This document shows, piece by piece, positions 1 through 8,348 of a stretch of 64,000 nt of DNA. The translations under genes were made by a program, and so were the position numbers. Under the pieces are notes generated by a model. It was not told the origin of the DNA, searched no databases, and worked only from the letters and a program-made list of their open reading frames with translations. Numbering within the stretch: the first letter of the stretch is position 1; every line of letters begins with the position of its first letter. This stretch comes from Balneolales bacterium. GTDB taxonomy: Bacteria > Bacteroidota > Rhodothermia > Balneolales > Cyclonatronaceae. The DNA lies in contig JAFIET010000002.1 in the NCBI GenBank assembly GCA_020832405.1, forward strand, positions 1 through 64,000, in the 5' to 3' direction.

Positions 1-117
1 CTGCTTCAAAATCTCCCCGAGGCTAAAGCCAGCCCCGGTTATCCCGAAGGCGTATCATTTAGGAAAGAGCAGCCCGGAACCACGGAGCCGGAGCCGCCCC
101 GGAACCCGGCAGCATAG
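1..117 (+). CDS. possible 3' end of a gene cut by the window edge
   Basis: Frame 1 is open from the first base to a TAG at 115-117 and gives 38 residues ending in a proline/glutamate-rich tail. That composition fits the disordered C-terminus of a protein whose body lies upstream of the window. No domain is visible and no function can be given. It could equally be a chance open frame, because 38 codons is short. The next gene on the same strand starts about 200 bases later. Confidence 0.3.
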   Translation: MLQNLPEAKASPGYPEGVSFRKEQPGTTEPEPPRNPAA

Positions 118-333
118 AAATGGGAGGGATCTCCTTTGCCGGAACATGCCCGGTTCGAGTTAATGGCACGCGGATTTCAGGGATTGGAGAGGTTTTTCGC
201 GGATTTCAATGTGATGCAGCTCCCTACAATCTTACTGGGTGCATTAAATAGTTTAATACCCGTTTTCTGCTTGAATATCCCGATTCAGCCCGATACTTTA
301 AGGTTTTGTAAACAAGTGCCCAAATTTTCAGAA
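118..333 (+). other. gene-less leader before the polyphosphate phosphotransferase gene
   Basis: The frame of the downstream gene stays open back to position 136, but the extra 66 residues are hydrophobic and unlike the family. I read this stretch as untranslated leader and promoter. No convincing -35/-10 pair or Shine-Dalgarno sequence is visible. Confidence 0.4.
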
Positions 334-1893
334 ATGCAGATCAATTCTTTTTCCACGCAGGAAACCATCACCCGAAAAAAAGACTACGACAAAATAATTG
401 AGCGGGACCGGGGGAAGCTGCTCATGAGTCAGTTTAAACTGCGGGATGCCGGGGTGCCGGTGATCATCCTGGTCTCCGGGGGGCAGACCTCCGGTTACAC
501 GCGGGTGATGAACCTGCTGAACGAATGGATGGATACCCGCTTCATCCAAACCCATGTGCACCGGCCCGACTCGGATGAAGAGGCCGACCGGCCGTACTTC
601 TGGAAATACTGGCGGCAGTTTCCGGCGGCGGGCAGTACCGGTCTGTTTTTGGGAGGATGGTACACGCAGCCGTTTCTGGAGCGCCTGCACGGCAAATGCG
701 ACCTGAGCTGTTTCCGCAAACGCATCACCGGCATCAAAGAAATGGAGCAGCTCCTCGCAGTTGACGGCGCCCTTATTGTGAAGATATGGCTGCATCTTGA
801 TTACAATCAGAAACAGCAAAACAAGGAGGAAGCCACCAACAACCGGCCGGAAAGTACTTGGCAGGTTACGATGGACGACTGGCAGGGAGACTTCACCTAC
901 GATAAAAAAATGGAGCTGGTGTCTGAGCTAACGGAGTCAACCCACAAGCCGCATGCGCCCTGGTTTAAAGTTGACGCTACCGACGCCAACACCTGCGATG
1001 TTTCGGTGATGCATCTTCTCACAAAGGTTTTTGAGGAGCACCTCCAAAGGGGCAGCTCTGATACCTCCGCAGTTAACGGCACGCCCCTACCGGAAGTAAC
1101 CCAAAAACCGCTGGACCGGATCGACCTGAAGGTGAAGCTCAAGCGCAGCCTCTACAAAGAGAAAATGGCCGGTTTTTGGGAAAGTATTTATGTGAAGGCC
1201 TGGCAGGCGCATCAGCGCAAGCAGTCCGTTGTGATTGTGCTGGAAGGCTCCGATGCGGCCGGAAAAGGGGGAAGCATCCGCCGCCTGATTCACTGCCTCG
1301 ATGCGCGCCTGTATCAGGTTATTCAGATTGCCGCACCTACCAAAGAGGAAAAATCACGGCATTATTTATGGCGTTTCTGGATGCAGATTCCGCGGGCAGG
1401 CTTCCTCACCATTTACGACCGCTCCTGGTACGGACGCGTGCTCGTGGAGCGGGTCGAGAATTTTGCCACCGAAGAAGAATGGAAGCGGGCCTACGCCGAA
1501 ATCAATCACTTTGAAAAACAGCTGACCGAGTCAGGCATCATTGTGCTGAAATTCTGGCTTCAGATCAGCAAGAAAGAGCAGATGAAGCGCTTCAAAAAGC
1601 GGGAGAAGACCGATTACAAACAGTACAAGCTCACCGACGAAGACTGGCGCAACCGCAAGAAATGGGATGAATACGCCGATGCGGTGAATGATATGATTGC
1701 CTACACCGACACCGATTACGCACCCTGGCACCTTGTTTCTGCCGAGGATAAAAAGAGTGCGCGCGTGAGCCTGCTCGAAGCCGTTGAGACCGCGCTCGCT
1801 GCCCATGAGCCTGAATCTGAGCCCGTACCCGTGGCGGAACCCCTCCCCGAATCAGAGGCCGGTTTGGAATCGTCGGGGGAATCGGCGCAATAA
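334..1893 (+). CDS. pap: two-domain PPK2, polyphosphate:AMP phosphotransferase type
   Basis: This is a cytoplasmic enzyme of the polyphosphate kinase 2 superfamily with two tandem PPK2 domains. In characterised two-domain members the reaction is transfer of phosphate from polyphosphate to AMP, giving ADP. The second half carries a clear Walker A loop (GSDAAGKGG) and the lid/Walker B segment DRSWYGR. The first half keeps the PPK2 fold signature (FWKYWRQFP, GWYTQPFLERL), but its loop is degraded to VSGGQTSGY, without the Lys of GK. That asymmetry is typical of the fused class. I chose the ATG at 334 because it leads into the conserved KKDYDK segment and gives about 520 residues, the usual length. 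The tail after the second domain is rich in Glu and Pro. A strong terminator follows directly. Adenylate-balance or stress function is inferred from the family only. Confidence 0.88.
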   Translation: MQINSFSTQETITRKKDYDKIIERDRGKLLMSQFKLRDAGVPVIILVSGGQTSGYTRVMNLLNEWMDTRFIQTHVHRPDSDEEADRPYFWKYWRQFPAAGSTGLFLGGWYTQPFLERLHGKCDLSCFRKRITGIKEMEQLLAVDGALIVKIWLHLDYNQKQQNKEEATNNRPESTWQVTMDDWQGDFTYDKKMELVSELTESTHKPHAPWFKVDATDANTCDVSVMHLLTKVFEEHLQRGSSDTSAVNGTPLPEVTQKPLDRIDLKVKLKRSLYKEKMAGFWESIYVKAWQAHQRKQSVVIVLEGSDAAGKGGSIRRLIHCLDARLYQVIQIAAPTKEEKSRHYLWRFWMQIPRAGFLTIYDRSWYGRVLVERVENFATEEEWKRAYAEINHFEKQLTESGIIVLKFWLQISKKEQMKRFKKREKTDYKQYKLTDEDWRNRKKWDEYADAVNDMIAYTDTDYAPWHLVSAEDKKSARVSLLEAVETALAAHEPESEPVPVAEPLPESEAGLESSGESAQ

Positions 1894-1894
1894 A

Positions 1895-1929
1895 AAAACC
1901 TGACGGAGTTTGAAATTCCGTCAGGTTTT
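1895..1929 (+). terminator. bidirectional Rho-independent terminator
   Basis: A perfect 13-bp stem (aaaacctgacgga paired with tccgtcaggtttt) encloses a 9-nt loop. It has A-rich and T-rich flanks and sits between the convergent PPK2 gene and the large surface-protein gene ending at 1978, so it can serve both. Confidence 0.85.
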
Positions 1930-1977
1930 GGACTGGCTTGAAGCTGTTTAGAAAAAACGGCTTCTTCCGAAGGCTGA

Positions 1978-4971
1978 TTAAAAGGGAATCACTGCCTTGA
2001 TGCGGTAGTAGATTTCCTCGTTGCGGCCGGTTCCGAAATCACGGAAGGGCTGTGCGTACCCCAGGCTGTGGGCGATTTGAAGGCCTGCGAAATTGAGCTC
2101 ATTTTTAAGCTCGAAGCCTGTACCGAGGCGGCGTACTGAGCCATCGGCAGGCAGCAGATCGTCATCCCAAACCGCGCCGCCGTCCATAAAGGCCGCTACA
2201 GTCGTGCGACCAAGGCTCACAAGCCCGAGAACCTGTGTCTGAAGGCTTGGAAACAGCGGGATGCGGTACTCTACGGTTCCGAAAAGCATGCGGTTGCCGG
2301 TCACGTATCCGTCAACCCAGGAGCTGTAGCCACGCACGCGTTCGGTATCGGAGTAGAGGATGTCGAGCCCGGGCAGGCTGTCGCCGAACTGAATATCGTC
2401 GTACCGGCTGAAGCCGATGTAATCCTGCCCGAAGCTTTCGCCGTTCTGGAAAATGGCACGTCCGTAGAAATAGAAGCGGGCATCGCCCAGGCCCGGAAGG
2501 ATGAGGAAGGCTTTTAGATCAGGCCGTAGGTAATTCGTTTCCCCGCCAAGGGCATCGGTTGCCAGGGTTACGCGGGCTTCGAGGCCGTAGCCTTCGAGGG
2601 GATGCACAACATTCCAGGCGTAAGGCACGGATTTGTGAATACGCACCCCGAGGCGTACATCACTCTGCCAGCCGCTTTCGGGGGTGGGCAGGCGCTGAAC
2701 CCGTGGTGAGGTCCAGTTTCGGTCGGCGTTGGTGTACTCGTAGCGCAGACGGCTGTAGAGTGTTGTTCGGATGAAGGCTGAGTCGAACCAGTCGCGCGGC
2801 AGGCTTGCCAGCAGGAAACCGCCTGAGTTGGTTGTAATCAGGAAATCCCGCTCGTAAAACCGCCCGGTAAAGCTGTTATGGTAAGCGTTAAGACTGAGCG
2901 ATGGCCGCAGCTGATTGTTGGTATAGCTTAGGAAAATGAGGCTGTTATCGGTAAAGCTCGGGAAGGATAGGGCGCCGACTGCGGTGATCATGTGTTTCGA
3001 CAGCGGTTCGCTCCACAGGCTGATGAAGCCTGCCCCGTAGTTATCCGCATCACCGAAAAACGGGAAGGGGATGGTGCTCACGTGGCTGATGTTCCGCCAG
3101 GAGTTGTAGCGGTAGCGATCTGTGATGAGACCCGGATCGGCCGGGATCTCCCGCGCGATGGGGTGCGGCGGCTGATGCGTGAGCCAGCGCGTATAGGCCG
3201 GGTTGATGTCAGGCCGGGGTTCAGCGGCCCGGCGGGAGGCATCGGCGCGGTACACGCGGTTGTCGCTTTTGGAATCGGTCGTAAGCAGGGTAAAGCGCCC
3301 CTGCGCGTGCAGCGAATCTGCGGGAAGCCATTGCACCGCACTTGCACCTGTAAACAGCGCCGTTACGCGCTCCTCTACGCTGTCGGTTTCAAAAGCGCTG
3401 CGCACAAACAGATTCGGCACCTGATCGCGCATGCTTGTGTAGGCAAGGTAACGGCCGTCCGGACTCCAGAGCGGGTTGCGGTCGTCGGTAACCGGGTCGG
3501 TGAATCGCATTTCCCGGCGGCTTTCCAGCTCAAGGACTATGATCTGACGGCTTCCGTCGGCATCGAAGAGGGCATAGGCAAGATGGGTGCCTTCGGGATG
3601 CATCGCCATGCGGCCGATCTGCACATCGCCGTGGTGTTCGGTCAGCTTTGTTTCCTGACCGCTTTCAAGGTTGAGGCGGTAGATGTTGCCCGTGCCCGCA
3701 TCATTCCCGACAAAAAAGATCGTGCTGCTGCCCGTACCAAACTGCGGATTCGAAGCCCGCCTGCTGTGCGTGATCCGTTCGCGCCTGCCCGTCTGGGTAT
3801 CGATGCGGTACAAATCGTTGATCAGCGAACCGTTGCGGCCCCGCACGTTGGCGGAGTAGGCGATATAGCGTGAATCAGGGCTCCAGCTTACCGGCCCGCT
3901 AATGCTGCCGCGGTCCACAACCCGGCGGTTTTGGCGGCTGTTGTTACTGTGCAGGGCAAGCTCAACGACCGGCTTACTTGTGGAATTTAAAGCGATGGAG
4001 GCAAATTTGGTACCATCCGGGCTGTACTGTACATCACTGATGATGAGACCGGCGAGGGTATCGGGCTTCACGCCGAGGGAATCGCTGCGCTCCATTTGCC
4101 CGGCGAGGGTGTTGTAGTAGATGCTCATGTGCCGGCGCCATTCGTCCTCAAAATCCCGGAAACGCTGACCCGTAACCGCGCGGAACGCATTGTCGAAATT
4201 GTGGGTGCGCACGAGTCCGAACAGGGTCGTATCGCGGTGCGCGAGAATTTGCGTGACCAGGGAGTCGCCGTAAGTGGAGGCAAAGTACCGAAGCTGCGCG
4301 TTGCCGCTTGCGTACATGAGGCCGCGGTCGCGGATGGATTCATTCCGGCGGAAATCGGGCCTGCCGTCGTAGATGGAAGTCCGCAGCAGCTGATCGCCCC
4401 GCAGCACGTGCCAGGGCTCGGTGTAATACTGCGCGATGCCTTCGGTCCAGGGTTCGGGCAGGGAGATGCCGGTAGCAACGGCCCCAAAGAGCGGCAGGTT
4501 CGATTTCACCGCTTCGAAATGGAAAATGTGGGCGAGCTCATGGGCAAGCACCGTGCGCAGCCACTTTTCGGGACCGCTCCAGGCCTCCGCCACATCATTC
4601 AGATTGACCCATATATTGGTGTAAGACCGCCAAAAGGGGACGGCAAAGCCGTTCACGATTTCATCCTCATCACTGAGGAAAATCCGGATTTTATAATCGA
4701 AGGTCACGTTCAGGTTGGCGGAAAGCGCCGCATAGGTCGCCTCGGCAATGGCCGCCGCTTCGGCCTCAATACCCGCAAGGTGCTCCGGGTAGGTGATAAT
4801 AAAATGTTCGGTTTCGGCACTCACCCACTTAAGCTCGGGGTGATTGCGCTCATTAAACATTGAAAAACCGAAGTTTTGATCAAAGGCAGGGTGCTGTGCA
4901 AAAAGCACAGCAGGTGCAAACAGCATGAGGGCCCCCGAAAACAGGAGCAGGTTTCTGATAGCGCGTTTCAT
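1978..4971 (-). CDS. outer-membrane peptidase-like / beta-propeller / barrel protein
   Basis: This large envelope protein (about 997 residues) has three visible parts. An N-terminal signal peptide ends near VLFAQ at about residue 26. A gluzincin-like metallopeptidase domain follows, with HELAH at about 144-148 and the downstream glutamate motif WTEGIAQYY at about 175. The middle is a TolB/WD40-like propeller with repeated blades of the type 'WSPDSRYIAYS', 'WSPDGRYLAYTS' and 'YSPDGTKFAS'. The last 350 or so residues look like a BamA/Omp85-type surface-antigen barrel: alternating aromatic strands, a 'GYSSW' loop and a terminal Phe, as in outer-membrane beta-signals. The ATG at 4971 starts a normal signal peptide; a TTG two codons upstream is less likely. 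It stands alone, with a long leader upstream. The substrate is unknown. A surface protease or an assembly/chaperone role are both possible. Confidence 0.75.
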   Translation of the reverse strand: MKRAIRNLLLFSGALMLFAPAVLFAQHPAFDQNFGFSMFNERNHPELKWVSAETEHFIITYPEHLAGIEAEAAAIAEATYAALSANLNVTFDYKIRIFLSDEDEIVNGFAVPFWRSYTNIWVNLNDVAEAWSGPEKWLRTVLAHELAHIFHFEAVKSNLPLFGAVATGISLPEPWTEGIAQYYTEPWHVLRGDQLLRTSIYDGRPDFRRNESIRDRGLMYASGNAQLRYFASTYGDSLVTQILAHRDTTLFGLVRTHNFDNAFRAVTGQRFRDFEDEWRRHMSIYYNTLAGQMERSDSLGVKPDTLAGLIISDVQYSPDGTKFASIALNSTSKPVVELALHSNNSRQNRRVVDRGSISGPVSWSPDSRYIAYSANVRGRNGSLINDLYRIDTQTGRRERITHSRRASNPQFGTGSSTIFFVGNDAGTGNIYRLNLESGQETKLTEHHGDVQIGRMAMHPEGTHLAYALFDADGSRQIIVLELESRREMRFTDPVTDDRNPLWSPDGRYLAYTSMRDQVPNLFVRSAFETDSVEERVTALFTGASAVQWLPADSLHAQGRFTLLTTDSKSDNRVYRADASRRAAEPRPDINPAYTRWLTHQPPHPIAREIPADPGLITDRYRYNSWRNISHVSTIPFPFFGDADNYGAGFISLWSEPLSKHMITAVGALSFPSFTDNSLIFLSYTNNQLRPSLSLNAYHNSFTGRFYERDFLITTNSGGFLLASLPRDWFDSAFIRTTLYSRLRYEYTNADRNWTSPRVQRLPTPESGWQSDVRLGVRIHKSVPYAWNVVHPLEGYGLEARVTLATDALGGETNYLRPDLKAFLILPGLGDARFYFYGRAIFQNGESFGQDYIGFSRYDDIQFGDSLPGLDILYSDTERVRGYSSWVDGYVTGNRMLFGTVEYRIPLFPSLQTQVLGLVSLGRTTVAAFMDGGAVWDDDLLPADGSVRRLGTGFELKNELNFAGLQIAHSLGYAQPFRDFGTGRNEEIYYRIKAVIPF

Positions 4972-5275
4972 AGGCAAAGTTATGAGTAGTTAAGGAAATG
5001 GAATCGCAATCCGTACGATAAAGGGGCAGACAAAGATAGGGTTAATTTTCAAAGAACTTTTGGGGTGAAATGAACAGGGCTGCGGGGGGATGTGAAACCG
5101 GACTAGCATTGTGATATCATTAAAAAGGAAAAATCTAACAGTTAACAGCACTACATAAGAGTACCATGTTCACTTGTTGTAAACAATCGTGCGCCCTTAC
5201 GAAAAACCATAACAGATATGTATCAGGGATTCAGGAAGCTTACATCACACCCCACACCCTCATATATACAAAAAT
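4972..5275. other. intergenic region between divergent genes
   Basis: About 300 bases lie between the start of the surface-protein gene (minus) and the fbp promoter area (plus). Apart from a degenerate copy of the dispersed 'ggggatgtg' repeat near 5082-5101, I see no gene, RNA fold or clear regulatory element. Short open frames here are A/T-rich and show no coding character. Confidence 0.5.
5082..5101 (+). repeat. degenerate copy of the dispersed GGGGATGTG repeat
   Basis: The sequence gcggggggatgtgaaaccgg matches the core of the repeat found at 25038-25064, 42529-42551 and 42705-42731 (reverse orientation, tatcgggggatgtgyttccgg). It is the weakest copy and is the only one upstream of genes rather than just after a stop codon. 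Confidence 0.4.
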
Positions 5276-5295
5276 GCCAAAAAGCGCTTTTTGGC
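5276..5295. promoter_or_regulatory. 20-bp perfect palindrome, candidate operator of fbp
   Basis: The bases gccaaaaagcgctttttggc form an uninterrupted 20-bp palindrome 150 bp upstream of fbp. Its right end overlaps the putative -35 box TTGGCT at 5291-5296. The position suits a repressor site, but the regulator is unknown. It could also be a small terminator of an unseen transcript, though it has no loop. Confidence 0.5.
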
Positions 5296-5319
5296 TTACA
5301 TGTTGGCAGGTGCTATATT
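5291..5319 (+). promoter_or_regulatory. putative promoter of fbp
   Basis: TTGGCT at 5291-5296 and TATATT at 5314-5319 are separated by exactly 17 bp, the best sigma-70-like arrangement before fbp. The -10 area also reads TATATTTA, one base off the Bacteroidota-type TAnnTTTG box. This would give a leader of about 120 nt. Confidence 0.45.
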
Positions 5320-5445
5320 TACGATTATGGATTTGTCTGTCTGTACATATATCTTCTGCAGTTCCCGAAAATGATTCTGACTCCCTGACAGGCATTTGCA
5401 CACATTTTTATATCAATCAGCCCATCAATTTCTTACGGTAAATCT

Positions 5446-7413
5446 ATGTATCTCGCTGAAGAAGAAATGCGGTTTCTCCGCCTGCTCGCCCAGCAGTATC
5501 CTTCAATCCGGGCCGCTTCCACCGAAATTATCAACTTAAGTGCCATCATGGAGCTGCCCAAAGGCACCGAGCACTTTCTTTCGGATATACACGGGGAGAA
5601 TGAAGCTTTTCTCCATGTACTGCGCAACGGCTCCGGTTCCATAAAGCGGCGCATTACCGAAATCTTCGACGGGGTGCTAAGCCTTCAGGAACAGCAGCAG
5701 CTCGCAACGCTGATTTACTACCCCGAGCAGAAAATGCCGCTCATCCTTAAAGATATCCCCAAAGACCGGCAGGGGGAGTGGTACAGCGATACCCTTTTCC
5801 GGCTTATTAAAATGTGTCGGGTGTACTCTTCCAAATATACCCGAAACCGCGTAAGGAAGGCGCTCCCTAAAGATTTTGCCTATATCATCGAAGAGCTGCT
5901 GCATCAGCAGGAGAGCATCAGCAACCGGCAGGAGTACTACACCAAAATTATCAATTCTATTATCGATACCGGCCGGGGTGGACCGTTTATCGTTGCCCTT
6001 TGCTATCTCATTCAGCGGCTCACGATTGCGCGGCTGCACGTAATCGGGGATGTGTACGACCGGGGCCCGGGGGCACACATCATCATGGATAAACTGCTTG
6101 AGCATCATTCGGTCGATTTCCAGTGGGGCAATCACGATATCGTTTGGATGGGCGCGGCAGCGGGCAGTGAGGCCTGTATCTGTAATGTCATTCGGGTGTC
6201 ACTCCGGTATGCCAATATGGAGACACTTGAGAACGGCTACGCCATCAGCATGCTGCCGCTCATTTCTCTCGCGGTTGATTTGTATGGCAACGACCCCTGC
6301 ACACAGTTTATGCCGAAAGAATGTTCGGACTTCAACTCACACGAACAGATGCTCATGGCGCGTATGCATAAAGCCATCACGGTTATTCAGCTGAAGCTCG
6401 AAGGGCAGATTGTACAGCGCAGGCCGCAGTACGGTATGAAAGACCGGCTCATGCTCGATAAAATCAACTTTGACGACGGCACTATAGATATCGGTGAGAA
6501 AACCTACTCTTTGGTTGATGCCAACCTGCCGACTATCAACCCGGATGACCCTTACGCACTCTCCGAAGATGAAGCCATTGTGATGGAGAAACTCGTGCTT
6601 TCCTTCAAAAACAGTGAGCGGCTTCAGGCGCATACGCGCTTCCTTTTTTCAAAGGGCAGTATGTACCTCACCTTCAATGGGAACCTGCTGTATCACGGCT
6701 GCATCCCCATGACCAAAGACGGCAAGCTTGCGCACTTCACCTTTGAGGGCGTTGATCACGGGCCGCGGGCTTTCATGGACCGGCTCGAGCGGCTTGCCCG
6801 GCAGGGATACTTTGCCAAAGATGACCCTGAGCAAAAGCTCTATGGTATGGATAGCATGTGGTATTTATGGAGCGGGCCGCAGTCACCGCTGTTCGGTAAG
6901 GACAAAATGGCTACTTTCGAGCGCTACTTCATTGCCGAAAAAGAAACCCATACCGAACACAAAAATCCCTACTACCATTATCGTACGGAAGAACCTGTTG
7001 CGAAAGCCATCCTGAAAGAGTTCGGCATGAATCCCGAAAAGGGCCACATCCTGAACGGGCACGTTCCGGTTAAGGTGAAAACAGGCGAAGATCCGATTAA
7101 AGCAGGCGGTAAACTGCTTGTGATCGACGGCGGCTTTGCAAAAGCCTATCAGAACCAGACCGGTATTGCAGGTTATACCCTCATTTTTAACTCCTACGGC
7201 CTGCTGCTTGCGGCTCATCAGCCGTTTGAATCGACCCAAAAAGCCATCGAACAGGGGGATGACATCCATTCACACACCAAAATTGTGGAGCACAACAAAG
7301 ACCGCATCCGTGTGAAGGATACTGACGACGGCCGCAAAATTCAGCAGACGATTGATGATCTCAAGATGCTGCTCGATGCCTACCGGACCGGCGCTATCAA
7401 AGAAATGGAGTGA
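5446..7413 (+). CDS. fbp: class III fructose-1,6-bisphosphatase
   Basis: This enzyme hydrolyses fructose 1,6-bisphosphate to fructose 6-phosphate, the committed step of gluconeogenesis, in the cytoplasm. The 655-residue length and sequence match the class III family typified by Bacillus subtilis Fbp (about 670 residues), which belongs to the calcineurin-like metallophosphatases. The metal-binding motifs are present in order: SDIHGENEAF near residue 46, GDVYDRGP near residue 200 and WGNHDIVW near residue 225. Further conserved blocks include GHVPVKVKTGEDP and VIDGGFAKAYQ near the C-terminus. The gene has its own promoter region with a palindrome and a strong terminator, so it appears monocistronic. 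Control by carbon source is inferred from the upstream palindrome. Confidence 0.95.
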   Translation: MYLAEEEMRFLRLLAQQYPSIRAASTEIINLSAIMELPKGTEHFLSDIHGENEAFLHVLRNGSGSIKRRITEIFDGVLSLQEQQQLATLIYYPEQKMPLILKDIPKDRQGEWYSDTLFRLIKMCRVYSSKYTRNRVRKALPKDFAYIIEELLHQQESISNRQEYYTKIINSIIDTGRGGPFIVALCYLIQRLTIARLHVIGDVYDRGPGAHIIMDKLLEHHSVDFQWGNHDIVWMGAAAGSEACICNVIRVSLRYANMETLENGYAISMLPLISLAVDLYGNDPCTQFMPKECSDFNSHEQMLMARMHKAITVIQLKLEGQIVQRRPQYGMKDRLMLDKINFDDGTIDIGEKTYSLVDANLPTINPDDPYALSEDEAIVMEKLVLSFKNSERLQAHTRFLFSKGSMYLTFNGNLLYHGCIPMTKDGKLAHFTFEGVDHGPRAFMDRLERLARQGYFAKDDPEQKLYGMDSMWYLWSGPQSPLFGKDKMATFERYFIAEKETHTEHKNPYYHYRTEEPVAKAILKEFGMNPEKGHILNGHVPVKVKTGEDPIKAGGKLLVIDGGFAKAYQNQTGIAGYTLIFNSYGLLLAAHQPFESTQKAIEQGDDIHSHTKIVEHNKDRIRVKDTDDGRKIQQTIDDLKMLLDAYRTGAIKEME

Positions 7414-7444
7414 GCGGCTTGCTTTCCTTTCTTGTAACTCAATT

Positions 7445-7484
7445 AAAGCTGCGGGAATGGCAGAGGTCATTCCCGCAGCTTTTT
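7445..7484 (+). terminator. bidirectional terminator after fbp
   Basis: A 15-bp perfect stem (aaagctgcgggaatg with cattcccgcagcttt) and an 8-nt loop are followed by T residues. It lies between fbp and the convergent DoxX-like gene, and reads as a terminator in both directions. Confidence 0.88.
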
Positions 7485-7488
7485 AAAT

Positions 7489-7971
7489 TTACGCCAGTAC
7501 CCGCTCCGGCTCATTCACAAGCAAACCGCCGCGGGCCGTTGCGCCGATCACAAGGGCTGCGCTGATCACCACAAAGTTTTTGAAGATGTACTGCCCCTCC
7601 ATGGTGAGCCCGTAAGGGAAGCTGGTGAAAACAAGCTCCGGAAAAAGCACGACTGGTGTCATTGTGCCAACCATCTGAAACATGAGCAGTAAGATGGTGA
7701 GGCGGAGCCAGCGGCCGGAAATCAGCAGCAGGCCAATGCCCACTTCGAGCGTTGCCAGCATGATGAGAGAGGTTTGCAGGGGAATGACGCCAAATGTGAG
7801 CAGGTCAATGGTGGAAGTAGCAAGCTCCTGCGCTGGGCTAAGCCCCGGAACAAATTTGAGAGCACCAAACCAGATAAAGATCAGGCCGATGCTGTAGCGA
7901 AGGAGGGAAATGCCGTAGCGGGCCATAAGTCCGGTAAGGACGCGATCAATGTAATCGAACAGAATTTTCAT
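7489..7971 (-). CDS. DoxX/YkgB-like four-helix membrane protein
   Basis: This 160-residue inner-membrane protein has four predicted transmembrane helices (about residues 22-42, 60-82, 88-108 and 125-148). The segments 'GLIFIWFGALKF', 'GLSPAQE' and 'LEGQYIFKNFVVISAALVIGA' resemble the DoxX/YkgB (DUF417) group. Members are often linked to redox or stress responses, but their biochemical role is unsettled. It is a single gene with an ATG start, closed by the shared terminator after fbp. It is assigned by overall pattern, so the exact subfamily is uncertain. Confidence 0.7.
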   Translation of the reverse strand: MKILFDYIDRVLTGLMARYGISLLRYSIGLIFIWFGALKFVPGLSPAQELATSTIDLLTFGVIPLQTSLIMLATLEVGIGLLLISGRWLRLTILLLMFQMVGTMTPVVLFPELVFTSFPYGLTMEGQYIFKNFVVISAALVIGATARGGLLVNEPERVLA

Positions 7972-8348
7972 GATAAGTATTTTCAGTTCAGGCAGTTGTG
8001 AATAGTATTTGTGAATCTACCTATCTCTCGTGAAAACAGTATGTAGGGGCAAGGGGCGCATCCCCCTAAAACCAAAAGAGCGCTTTCCCCTTTACGGAAA
8101 AGCGCTCTCACACAGGCAAAAAACCTCCACTAAATCCAAAACATCAGAAAAGTAAACCTCTCTTTATTTTTGGGAGAACTCCGTGCGCATCACGGTCTTT
8201 AGTGCCATCCCGAAAGCTCCACACCCTACGGCAAGTCCCTTGCTTTTTGGGTGCCGCTGCTCCCACATATCACGGTTTTGGAACAGCGCATTTCAAGACG
8301 TACAAAACAAAAATTACAGCACTTACCTGTTGGTTAATAAGCTTCCGC
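7972..8348. other. gene-less stretch holding a terminator
   Basis: About 380 bases lie between the start of the DoxX-like gene and the stop of the prolyl oligopeptidase gene (both minus strand). Besides the hairpin at 8077-8108 and A/T-rich sequence that must hold the DoxX-like promoter, nothing codes or folds convincingly. Confidence 0.5.
8077..8108 (-). terminator. terminator-like hairpin downstream of the prolyl oligopeptidase gene
   Basis: The arms agagcgctttcc and ggaaaagcgctct pair with one bulged A. On the minus strand the hairpin is followed by ttttggtttta. It lies about 240 bp after the stop codon at 8349, so the transcript would have a long 3' tail. Confidence 0.55.

Noticed and set aside
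136-333. N-terminal extension of the PPK2 protein
   Set aside because: It is hydrophobic and has no family similarity; the ATG at 334 gives the standard length.
2992-3873. Long open frame (293 codons) on the plus strand inside the surface-protein gene
   Set aside because: It lies fully within a well-supported gene on the other strand, and its composition reflects the mirror of that gene's codons.
5166-5441. 91-codon frame upstream of fbp
   Set aside because: It runs across the palindrome and putative promoter and has no coding character or known family.
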